Below are positions 34,612 to 45,405 of a stretch of 64,000 bases of DNA, one piece after another. The stretch is from contig NC_088338.1 of assembly GCF_036884655.1 (NCBI RefSeq), positions 5,181,501 through 5,245,500 on the forward strand, written 5' to 3'. The notes below the pieces were generated by a model. That model was given only the letters and a program-made list of their open reading frames with translations. It did not search any database and had not been told where the DNA came from. The first letter of the stretch is position 1. The number at the start of each line of letters is the position of its first letter. Position numbers and translations under genes: made by a program. Source of the DNA: Musa acuminata AAA Group (taxonomy: Eukaryota; Streptophyta; Magnoliopsida; Zingiberales; Musaceae).

Positions 34612-37600
34612 ATGAATGGTGTGCCAAATGAGAGTGACAGGAGAATGGTACCGAAGGACGAGATTGACTCCACATCGATTGAAGAAGATAGCAGCGGGGG
34701 ATCATTGAATGGAGGAAATCAGGTTTTGAAGAAGGGACCCTGGACGTCGGCAGAGGATGCAATTCTGATTGATTATGTCAAGAAACATGGAGAGGGAAAT
34801 TGGAATGCTGTTCAGAAGCACACGGGGCTCTCTCGATGTGGCAAAAGCTGTCGTCTACGGTGGGCAAATCACCTCAGGCCGAATTTGAAGAAAGGTGCTT
34901 TTACACCAGAAGAGGAGCAGTTGATCATCGAACTCCATGCTAAGATGGGTAACAAGTGGGCTCGGATGGCTGCACATGTAAGTCTATAGATTCTTTTTGA
35001 TATGACATGGTCTCTTCACAGTTTATGCTTTGGCTGAGGAAAACCTTTTTCTTAAATGTTCTCCTGATAAATCCCCTTCCCATAACCTTATTTTAATGCA
35101 GTTCTACTTTTTCTTGCTGAGACAGGCACTATATGAAACACTAACATTGGGAAAAACATAGCAAAGACCAAATATAATCTTAGTTTTTTTTATGTTGTTT
35201 CAATTTCCATCTTGCTTGCTATTTAACATCATCCCTGAGAAACTTCTAGCTTGTTATATTTTGCAGATGATTTTCTTGACCCACAGCATCTGACCATATA
35301 CGACTCATGCTTTCAATAGGCGATAAAATTTAATGTCCATGTAAAGCCATATTGCATTCTCATTCCTACTTTCTGCTCTTGCTACGGAGTTCTTTTGGTC
35401 TTTTGCAAGGTAAACTGATCAGTAGAGCAGCATAACATTTGCTTCAATCATGGATTTAGTCATGGAACTAGTCATGTTAATTTCTTGCTGACATATATGT
35501 AATTTATGAATAACCCTTATATGGAAATGCTTCAAACTATTAACGGCAGTAGAGTTGGTTCCATGGGTAATCCTTTAGCTAAAACTGGAAATGTTCCACC
35601 GAACACAATCATTTTTGAGGTTTAGAATAGCAAATATTCTGGTTTTTCTTGGAATTAAAGGATCCACAATTATGCAAATCGCTACAAGACCATCTCTAAG
35701 AATAAAGTATATTATATTTATTATGCAAAGTTAGTAAAGCATGTCTTGATCTTCTATCAGTGGCATTAGTGGGTATAGGTTGATGGCTATATGTTACATA
35801 GTGTCCCATGAAGTTGATGATAAACCTGTCATGTGACAGTGCTTCCCTGTTCCAGCTACTGTGCGACACCTTTTCAGGGGTGTGCCAAAGTCTGGCAATT
35901 GTACTAGGCACATGCTCATTAGTACAGTTGTGCCCTGAGATATTCTACAGCACATAAATTGCTAGTATGAGACTAGCATGGATACTCTCACTACAAGTAG
36001 AACTTTGGTACATTACACTATTTCTTCAAAATCATATGTGATGATCCAATACATCTTGTTCACATAAATATGGTAATCTTGTACTTATGGGACTTTAATA
36101 TCAGAAATCATGCTCTTGATTGTGATAGTCATGGATATGATGTGTATGCTAGCTGCAGTGATTGATAATAAGTGATTAAATCCTACTTAATCCAAATATA
36201 AGCTTGCCAGTCTTTACTTTAAACTTTCTCATACACTGATTTTGAGATGTTCTATATATTAGTTTCTGAAAACAAGAGGATTCATGTCTCTGTAACATAA
36301 ACTCCTGCTCCGTCCTTTGTGATTGTATTGAACACCCAGTCAAGTTAGTTTCAAAGAATGGTCTACCTATTTCCCTGCCACCTATATACTTGTGACCGCA
36401 TTTCTTAGTGTTGCGAGCTAAATATGCTACATGTCGGTTAATATGTCCTTTCTTTTATCAATCTGTAGGTAGCATCAGTTTTGTCGGTCATAGATCTACT
36501 CGGTGTCTTAGTATTGTTGTCCAGGTCTGCTCGTCTTTGTATATTGATGGTACTTTATAATCAATTAATCAAATATTGTATACTAGCCTTTCCTTCTCTT
36601 CTTTCAACACTAGAGGTGTCTGATATGATTAATTGACCTTTCACCCACAGTGTTACATTGAGTGGTTGGTAGAAGTTGCTTCATAGGAGCACTCATATTT
36701 TTTGATATCAATAAATATGACATTGCAAGCACATAAACTAAAACATAGATGATAATTATATGAAGAAGAATCACAACAATCGACATGATTCTACTAAATT
36801 TTTTAAATTGGTAACTCACTTTTAGAATTATGTGAATAAGGATCACAATAGTCAACAAGATTCCAAATGTCAACTCTAACTTGGGCTGCTTTTTTCAGTT
36901 ATAATGTAAAATTTAGTAATTCCCTTTTTGTAAATGAAGTTTATGCACGAAGCAAGGAAAAATGTCATAAGAACAAAATAAAAGAATGCTAAAAATTAGA
37001 GATTGGGAAGAAAAATGGTAAAAGAATTGTGAAAAGAGAGATTGGACAAAGAAAGATTCAAGGAGAAATAGACTGATTATGATGGAAGAGACGAGAGTAG
37101 TTAATATAAGAAAAGGGTACAAATATGAGTCCTTAGTACAATATACTTCCAAAAGAATTGCAGTAGGGATGTACGAATTAGCAACCATGTATTGTCACTT
37201 TTTTTAATCATTCTAGTCCTAGATAACTAAGGTGGTCGCTGTGGTTCATTGGATCACTGATCTCTGTCCAATCCAGTAAATGCAACTACTCTGGGAGTCT
37301 GGGTTTGGAACACTAAGTCCTGATAGATTTCTTACCCATATTAGATTTTGGTGGATTTTTTAATATTCTAGTTGGATGAGGATAGGCTGGATAGATTCAT
37401 CTGGTTTTGACGAAATATCTCTGTTGGGATCTTTTCGGTCATTGGATAAATTTTGGTTTCACAGTTTCAACTAGATTGACTATAATGTCTCCAAGTGTAG
37501 CCCATTGAGATCTGTGGTAAGTTCTCTAGCAGTTGACCAAGTTAATAGACCACTGTTATTTATATATATATATTATTTTTTAAAAAGCCAAAACGATGGT

Positions 37601-39720
37601 ATCATACTCGACAATAGCAAATGATCCCAAAACTTTCTATGTCTGCAATGATTGCTTGACAGCCAGCTAAAGCTGAAGGATCCTGCAGATGATAGTAGAT
37701 TGTTGCATTTTTCAAGAACTCAATACACTCTCTTGCTATGGTACATGACCAATCATGTTTTGAATGCATATGTACCACACCATATTTTGAGTTAGCTTCA
37801 CTTGAGTCCCACCACATGGGATCCCCTAGGTGCTGGACAGATGATCCTTCCACGTAGTGGTCGGGCATGGACAAGAATAATAAAGAGGGTTGCTTCGCAT
37901 GTGGATTTCTTGATGGCCATTAATCCAGTCCCCCCTTTTGTTGGGCTTCATTTATTGGTTTTTTTACAAGTATGTGTCCACGATGGGGATGTTGAGTTGG
38001 ATTGTAGTGAGAGCAGATTAATTTGGTAACCTGGTCATAATTGTTTTTACATAAGATGCATAATCTTTTGTGTCCATGTCGGGTTTCTTTTAAATAGGAT
38101 TCTCTAACAACTAATTTATAACTAAATTCTACATATTTGCTACTTTGAATACTTGTTCTAGTTCAACCAATATACCGTACATTGTTTTCGGCATTTTTAT
38201 TTTTCGTATAATAGTTTTTGCGATCAAGTTTACCTTTTTTTTGTTCCTTTTATGATTCTGTAATTCATTTCAAATTTTTTTCAGTTACCTGGGCGCACTG
38301 ACAATGAGATAAAGAACTATTGGAATACACGAATAAAAAGGCGCCAGCGTGCTGGTTTGCCTCTTTACCCTCCTAATATAAACTTTCAAGTTTCTGATGA
38401 AAATCAGCAAAGCAAGAATGTGAATGAGTACAGTTACAGCGATAAACAGCCTAATGAGCTTATGCAGGGAAGCAACTTCGACATTCCTGATATTACATTT
38501 GAGAACTTTAATGCTAATTATGGGTCTTTATCCTATGCACCACCATTTCCGGATATAGCAGCTAGTAACATGCTAAATCAAAGGATTGGATCCCTTCACT
38601 ATCCCTTCACAAATCCAATGAGTTGTGTCAAGCATCTTAGAGACTCTGAAAATTTAATTCCAGACTTACATGGTACTGACTCGGATGGGCTTTCCACGTA
38701 CGAACATTTTTTGTTCAAGCCTTCAGGAAAGATAAAACAGACTTTTGGACTAGGTTATCCATACGACCCTGATCCCTATGGCGAGAGCCTGACACCTTTG
38801 GAAAGTGCAGTTCCTGGCAGCCATGCCCTTCTAAATGGCACCTTCTCTGCTTCTAGTCCCATTGATGGGACTGTGAAGTTGGAGCTCCCTTCACTCCAAT
38901 ATACAGAAACTGATGGTAATAGTTGGCTTGCATGTTCATCAACACCTCTTGAGGCAGCTGATACATATATTGAGTCTCCCCCAACAACAGTTTCGTTGCA
39001 ATCTGAATGCATTTCACCACGAAATAGTGGTCTCTTGGAAGCATTGCTTCATGAGGCACAGACACTAGGCTCTGCAAAGAAAAAACCATCTGACAAGAGC
39101 TCCAGTTCTACTATTACACCCGGTAATGTGGCAGAATGTTCAGGGGTAAGTATCTCTGAGAAGTTGGAAGAATACAATGATCCAATATCTCCCTTGGGTC
39201 GTTCTGCTTCTTCTGTCTTCAACGAGTACACCCCTCCCATCAGTGGCAGTTCATTAGACGAGTTTCCACATTCAATGGCTCCTTCAAGTAAGTATACTTC
39301 ACAACGTCATTAATCTTCTCTTTAATCTTTTCTTTTCCATATTCTTGTTGTATTAGTAAAGAAAGTTATTGCTCATGTTTTTCTTTCTTTGATCATCTAG
39401 AAAATTTATTTTCATCAGTCTCTGCAGCTTCAGACAATATCTTGGTGACTGCCAAACATGTTTCCAGCCCTAATGTTGTGGATAAAGGCATATCACCCTG
39501 CAGGCCTGATGCTTTACTTGGATCAGTTTGGCTTGACGATGGTTCTCAAAGTGCAAAAGATCAGTCTGTCTTCAATGATGCGATAGCAATACTTTTGGGT
39601 CAAGATTTGTGCAATGAGTATAAACATCTACCTTCTGAACCACCATCTATGCTCGTGCAAGGATTTGGGCTCGACTCTGATCCATGGAATAATATGCCGA
39701 GTGCATGTCAAATGCCTTAA
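34612..39720 (+). CDS. GAMYB: GAMYB-type R2R3-MYB transcription factor (MYB33/65-like), 3 coding exons
   Basis: Exons 34612-34977, 38285-39287 and 39401-39720 join in phase to 562 aa, the usual GAMYB length. R2 begins at about residue 41 ([20 protein letters not shown]) and R3 at about 93 ([19 protein letters not shown]). Both keep their regular Trp spacing, with Phe replacing the first Trp of R3 as usual. The intron splits [20 protein letters not shown]. The family boxes PDITFENF and KLELPSLQ follow, the latter encoded by the miR159 site. The C-terminal [24 protein letters not shown] box is also present. GAMYBs act in the nucleus downstream of gibberellin/DELLA signalling, in aleurone and anther tapetum. 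Intron 1 is 3.3 kb and shows no recognised gene. The stop follows NMPSACQMP. Confidence 0.94.
38880..38900 (+). promoter_or_regulatory. miR159/miR319-family target site
   Basis: The 21-nt site begins TGGAGCTCCCTTCA and ends CTCCAAT. It pairs with miR159 with the same few mismatches that are conserved in GAMYB mRNAs across land plants, and it encodes the LELPSLQ motif in frame. Cleavage there would restrict this gene's expression post-transcriptionally. Confidence 0.92.
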
Positions 39721-41016
39721 CTTCCTTGAGGTATTCTGCAGCACATGTTTCGGACTTTGTTTATGATTATTCACATGTAGGAGTCTTTCTTCCTGGAAGA
39801 ATCGCCAGGGAGGAGATTTACAGAATTGAAACTTGTTAGCATGACTGATCAAGGAACATGTTGCTTGTTAGATCAGATGATTTGTTGCTGCAAGAAAGCC
39901 TTTTGTTATAATTTAATGAAGACATGGTCTGTGATTTGGTAGTCATTAGGGTGTCTCGTTGATGGTTTAGGTTTCATGTTGTCTGTCTTTGCTGAGGATT
40001 ATTGGGTCATGAGAATTCTGGTTTGTTTCAAATTGGCTTGCATTCTGTTTCTTATGATTTGTCGGTCTAAATTTTGCCCTAGTTTTCATGTTGCTTAAAT
40101 TTATCGATATGTTGGTAATATTTTGATACTACGATATGACTTGTAAGCAGTTTATTTAGGTTGTCGCTTTCCGTACAATGGGTTCGAGTGAATTTGTTTT
40201 TCCTTAATTATACATCACAAATAACTGCAACAGAGTTATAACCTATTCATTATATTGTACGTGATACAAAGACAGATGATGATCATTCAATTTGTGCTAC
40301 TCTCCTTGGGATCACTGTCATTCGCATATTGAGGTTTGTTTATTCATCCTTTCATGTTTTTATTACATCTTGTCATCAAGGATGTTTTTCATCTTCCTTG
40401 GGTCACATTGAATTATTTCTTCTATAAATTATTGTCGTAAAAATTGTAAAGATATGTTACATGCTGAATATGTAATCGAATCTTTGGTTTCTAATACTAT
40501 CTTGTAGAGATGTGAAGACTTGAATTTTTTGATAGCGCCGTCACCGTATCATGGGAGTCAGACTCGTAAGTAGTTTATTGCGGTTGTGGTTTTTCTTACA
40601 ATGGTGGTTTTTTGACAATCTTCTAAATGGTGAATTTGGGATTTTTTCTCTCGCCAACAACCGAATTATTGTCGGTAATATTATAATATCTTATGTGATA
40701 CAAAGATGAATGACCTTTATACAAATGACCCAAAATTTGTAATCAGAATCCATCACAAATAAATATTCAAGCAACATTAAGGGACATATCCCCACAGAAT
40801 CTGAACAATGAACTACATACATTGAGCAAGACACCTATGTGAGCCCTATTTGGATCCTATAAAGATCTGCTAACTCTGTAAACCAGTCATGGATTGCAGG
40901 AGTGAAATGAACAATTGAAGAGGACCGAAGGTAATCGATTGAAGTGCCTGTGACCATGTAAGTGATCCCAAGATTTGAATCGTACTCGGTTCTTCCTTTC
41001 CCTTCAGGTGTTGAAG
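39721..41016. other. Intergenic region between convergent MYB and WRKY genes
   Basis: Holds the 3' UTRs of both genes. Similar phrases, such as GTAAGCAGTTTATTTAGGTTGTCG (about 40143) and GTAAGTAGTTTATTGCGGTTGTGG (about 40568), indicate a diverged internal duplication of the 3' flank. No gene is supported. Confidence 0.55.
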
Positions 41017-42582
41017 TTACAATTGGAGGCCATCAGGAGCTGCTGCCGTCTCAGGGTCAGAAGCAGCACGGCTCGCTCTTCTTACTGGCATCTCATGGTT
41101 GTGCCTTCCCTCGTACGTTGTGACGAGATGTGCCGAATCCTCTGACGACCTCTCCACATACTTGCGCACGGGACACTTCGGGTTGGTGCATCTGTAGTAG
41201 CTTCTGCAACAACAGGTTCGTTATTCCATCGGGCCATGTTCCAGAGAGAAGATGTTCTGACAATGTTCATGGCATTGTCAGAGAGAGACAGAGGTACCTT
41301 GGAAAAGTATTGCCCTTCACCACCTTTTGTCCATACTTTCTCCAGTGATAGCCATCCCCAGAGATGTCAGATCCCACGGAGGAGGAGGCTTGCATCACGG
41401 AGTGGGGCTCTGCAGCACCTTCTCCAACACTGTTCCCTCCACTCGCTCGGTCGTCGTTCTTCCTGAGATGCTTAAAGAGTTCATGCATCACAACAGTTTT
41501 CCACAGTACTTTCGTGAAGGTTATGCATGCGTACCTTCTCTTGCAATCAAGCTTGTCATGATCCACAGCAGCTGCTCTGCCTCCAACCTTGACAACTCGA
41601 GTGCTTGAATCATCAGCGGTAGCGAGAACATGATCGTGGGAAAAATGATAGGTGGGAATCACTCCATCGTGGTTATCCAGAGAATTACTCCATGGGGGAT
41701 TACCAGTCTCTCTTCCATGCTCATCGGCGACCTGTGAACCTGACGAGGGTCGCTTGGGAGGCTGAGGCTTGGGGTGGTTGTGCTCGCCCTTGTACACGAT
41801 CTCAGCTATCTGCCCGTCAAGTGACCTCTCCACCTTCTTCTTTACAGGGCAAGTGGGATGTGTGCACTTGTAGTAGCTTCTCGGGTACTCACTTCCTTTT
41901 ACTTGCTTCTGTCCATATTTTCTCCAGTTGTAGCCGTCATAAGACGGCCGATCTGCCGATTGCTGGTTCCTCGTATCAAGCTCGCCGGCCGTCACTGACT
42001 TGGAAGGATCGTATGCCTGGTTCGGTTCAGATTGTGAAGCTGATGCTGAATTCTGAGGTCGGCTGTTTGATGTTTTTACTTGGTCAAGAACTTGATCGAA
42101 GTTTCCCTGTTCGAAATAAGCAGAGTGGAGTTAATATCTAAGGAGATCGCACCATTTGACTCATAGGCAAGGAAAAGCACGCTGACCAGATTAAGGGTTC
42201 TTGAAACAAGCTTTGCAGTAGGTTTGTAGATGAAGCTTGACACGGAATCTGATCCCATGGTTGCCACGGATCTCTTCTCGGATGCATCATCCTGCAGGAG
42301 ATTTCACTGATCACAGAGGGAGAAAAGGCATGCACACAGAAACCATGGAAACTACATAATCTTGATTGAACTCACAGGCGGTGGAACAGCTTCAGCTGCA
42401 GAATCGTACGACGAGGATTTGAATCTCATAGTCCTCGGCTTGATGGCGACTGTTCTCTCAGCAGAAGAAGGCGTCGGAGAGGAACTGGTCGCTCTCGCGA
42501 GGAGCTCAGGAAGTGGCCTGAAACTGGCGAAAGGTCTCGACGCCACAGGCTTGGCAATCTCAATCTTCTTTGCATCTTGCAT
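41017..42582 (-). CDS. WRKY44: Group I WRKY transcription factor, WRKY44/TTG2-like, 5 exons
   Basis: Exons (minus strand) 42582-42376, 42291-42187, 42106-41535, 41462-41298 and 41203-41017 join in phase to 411 aa (Arabidopsis TTG2 is 429). The start Met gives [20 protein letters not shown], and the IAKPVASRP and IKPRTMRF blocks plus [11 protein letters not shown] are diagnostic of the TTG2 branch. Two WRKYGQK heptads lie at residues 165-171 and 335-341. Each zinc finger is complete (CTHPTC...HNH and CTNPKC...HNH). The last intron falls at the conserved PR|S position of the C-terminal WRKY domain. TTG2 controls trichome, root-hair and seed-coat traits; WRKY44s also regulate flavonoid and vacuolar-transport genes. 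Intron 3 (41534-41463) is only 72 nt and open in frame. Confidence 0.92.
41463..41534 (-). other. 72-nt frame-preserving intron of the WRKY44-like gene
   Basis: On the minus strand the sequence reads AGAAG|GTACGC ... CATCTCAG|GAAG. It is exactly 24 codons long and has no stop, so retention would insert 24 residues between KRR and KNDD while keeping both WRKY domains intact. Splicing gives the family-like [12 protein letters not shown] junction. Confidence 0.75.
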
Positions 42583-43310
42583 CTTCCGCCGATCAACTAA
42601 TCGACAACGCCGAACACCATTTAGCTTCGGTAAGCCAGTGGAATCCGTCCACCAACAGACTTCCGCAACGCGAGAGCTGATGGCGTACTGCTGCATGTAT
42701 GGGAAAGCCAACATCAGAAGGAACAGATACATATCTAACTTATGTTGCTCCAGCAAGAAAGGAAGGAGAATGGAACGCCAAGCAGATAAAACAAGAGTGA
42801 TCTGCAACGCGGTTCTCAGACCTTTTCCTCGGAGAGCTTAAAAGACAGCAGCCTCAGAGCTTTAAGACGACAAAGAGAACTGAGGAGTTGCAGAAAGGGT
42901 CGGAGAGCAGGAGACGACCAAAACACATGTCGACTGCTTTGCAATGGAGAAAAGGGACGCAGAAAAGGAGTGAAAAGGGAGGAGTGAGGGGGTATAAAGT
43001 GGGAGGGGGAGGGGGCGGAGACTGGTAGTGGTGGCGGGGGTGGAAGACCGCCGACGAGAGAAACAGGTGGAGAAAGAGACAAGCGACGAGTCCTGTAGAT
43101 CTATCTGCATGAAAGACTTTGGGACGATCAAGCGAGGAAGAAGACCGTTAGGTTTGAAACAAGAGAAGTAACATTGAATGTAGCAGATTGGGCACGACAT
43201 CATTTCTGATAGGAGCGTCAGGCCGGCCATCCATGTTCCCCGTCATCTTTCTCCGTAGAACTTCTACACGTACTGGTCGCAGTTAAAAGGAGCTTTTTGA
43301 CGCCATCTTT

Positions 43311-43349
<39 letters not shown>

Positions 43350-45200
43350 AAAAGAGATGGTGGCCCGAGGGACTAGATCGAGCTTGGATTCTCCATGGGG
43401 ACAGACGGGGACATCGATGTAATTGGACCACGGCCGCCACGGAGTTAGGTGAGAAAGTTTGGTGGAGGAAGCAGCTCGTGACAGGCGAGGAAGAAGAAGA
43501 AGGCGCAGAGGAGCAGCGGCAGCTGGCCTACACCTAAAGGCGGGGCCCATATTCGCGTACGCGAAGGACGAGTGACTGCGTTGCGCCCGGGGGTAAAGTA
43601 GACACCGTATTTCTCGGTCGCGTGGACTGGCAGGTGGATGGCGGGGTCTGCTGGCACGTGCCACTCGAGATTCGAATTCTGGATCATAAAGCAAATGATA
43701 AAAGGGAAGGCTAAACTATATGATATTACTCCTACTACAACTCTACCTGAAAGTTCAAATTAAAACTCAAATTTAAATTATTTTATATCAAACTTGAATA
43801 ATGTCCATATCATTAATAGATCCAAGTCATTCGATGAATCCTTTACGATTTTATACTTTCGACATAATAATCAAAATACTTTATACTATTAAACATTGAT
43901 TTTTTTAACTTTCAATCGATGTCCATCTTATTACTTATTTATTGGCTTGAATCTATTATGTTATGTATCAATCAATCTTTACTGGCCAATGAGACTTTGA
44001 TGTATAATAATAAAAAATATATTATTTACTTGTCAAATTAACAAAAGAAATATATAAATAAAAATTTGTATCCTACTAAATCTGTAATTTGATATATATG
44101 TATATATATATATATATTATGTGTTGTTAGGATCAAATCAGCAAAAAGAAAAGAAAGAGCTGAACTGATAATGGGATTTGCCATCATTCCGTCGTCAATA
44201 ATAGTGAATGATTAAAGTGTACGATTGTCATGACAAGTTTTGTTTTGTGTATTTCTTTTGTTACTGAAATCATGGAACTATTTTGAAGTAATTGCTTCCC
44301 CTCCACTTTAGCCCTTCCTATTCTTTTGTTCTGCTTCGTACAGTCCAAGTATTAGATGATTAAAGAATGGAAACACAGCGAATATTAGATGATCAAAGAA
44401 AGCTTGGTTCATGCATCCATCCATCCATCATAATTAACGAGCATATGGTTGTCATTGATTCCAAACATTATCACCTAAAATATTCGTCTTCCTCGGAAGT
44501 CATTCTGCACCTCGGCATGCCTTCCCAAGACTGCATGCACCGATAATAAGATAATTTCACTTGCGAAGAGTAAAACGATCAAAGAAGAGAGAAAAGTTGT
44601 ATTAAACATATCTAACATAATTTTCAGATCACTTATGTTTTATTGGACTATTAGGAACAGTATATAGAGAAAAGTTTATGTTGTTAAGATAATCAATTTT
44701 AGATGGAAAGATTAAAAAACATATATTTTGTTTTTATAAAAAAATTTAGATTTAATCTCAATAAAAAACCATCTAAAATGGTATAAACATGTTCTAAAGA
44801 GATATTATCGTTGGAAGAACTGAGATGTTTAGCATTAATAGTAGGAGAGATATAGGGATTTAATATAATTTTATTTAAAAATATGGATGAATAATATATA
44901 ATCGAAACATCACCACTGATTAAGTTTGATAGTAATTGTCCTTAAAAATGTTGAGGATGAATGAGTTTATTTCACATAAAACAAAGCATTTGCAGAGTTT
45001 AATATTTGCTGTAATAGTTAAAGTTTATTTTTATTCTATGGAAAAGAAAATAGTTATTTTTAAAGAATAAAAATTATTTATTGGCTTTTGTAAAACATAA
45101 TTGGGCATTATATATATATATATATATATATAAGAAATGAAAGTGAATATAACAAACAAAACGGAGATACGTGTCCTTATTGGAATTGAGGATTCACGCT
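42583..45200. other. Promoter side of the WRKY44-like gene and intergenic region
   Basis: Bases 42583 to about 43260 are GC-rich, with CT/GA-rich tracts fitting a 5' UTR and promoter. A (GA)n run spans 43312-43347. The rest is AT-rich, with (TA)n runs at about 44096-44117 and 45109-45132. No gene is supported. Confidence 0.6.
43312..43347. repeat. (GA)n microsatellite upstream of the WRKY44-like gene
   Basis: About 36 bases of uninterrupted AG, roughly 730 bp upstream of the start codon. GA-rich runs near plant promoters can bind GAGA-binding BBR/BPC factors, but such a role here is inference. Confidence 0.93.
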
Positions 45201-45377
45201 GTATCCTGTTTCGAAGACCATTGGAGAACAAAGGCTAGGGCAAGAACGAAGGCTCATTCTCCTCACGCCCGCAGCGTCGTTTGATCGGAATCTGACGGCC
45301 TTAGAAACTCCAGATCTGGTCTCTTGGAATCGATCCCGAAGCCTTTTCAAGTCGCGTCCGTCTCCTCTCTCAGAGAT

Positions 45378-45386
45378 TTAGGGTTT
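45378..45386. promoter_or_regulatory. Telo-box at the 5' leader of the RPS15a gene
   Basis: TTAGGGTTT, the complement of AAACCCTAA, lies in a pyrimidine-rich leader just before the presumed donor at 45406. Telo-boxes are typical of plant ribosomal-protein promoters and leaders, so the regulatory region of this broken gene still looks intact. Confidence 0.6.
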
Positions 45387-45405
45387 TCCCGCCTCGTCGA
45401 CTCAG

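Noticed and set aside
37602..37874. Minus-strand 90-codon frame in GAMYB intron 1
   Set aside because: Composition is somewhat protein-like, but no domain was recognised. It is possibly retrotransposon-derived but unsupported.
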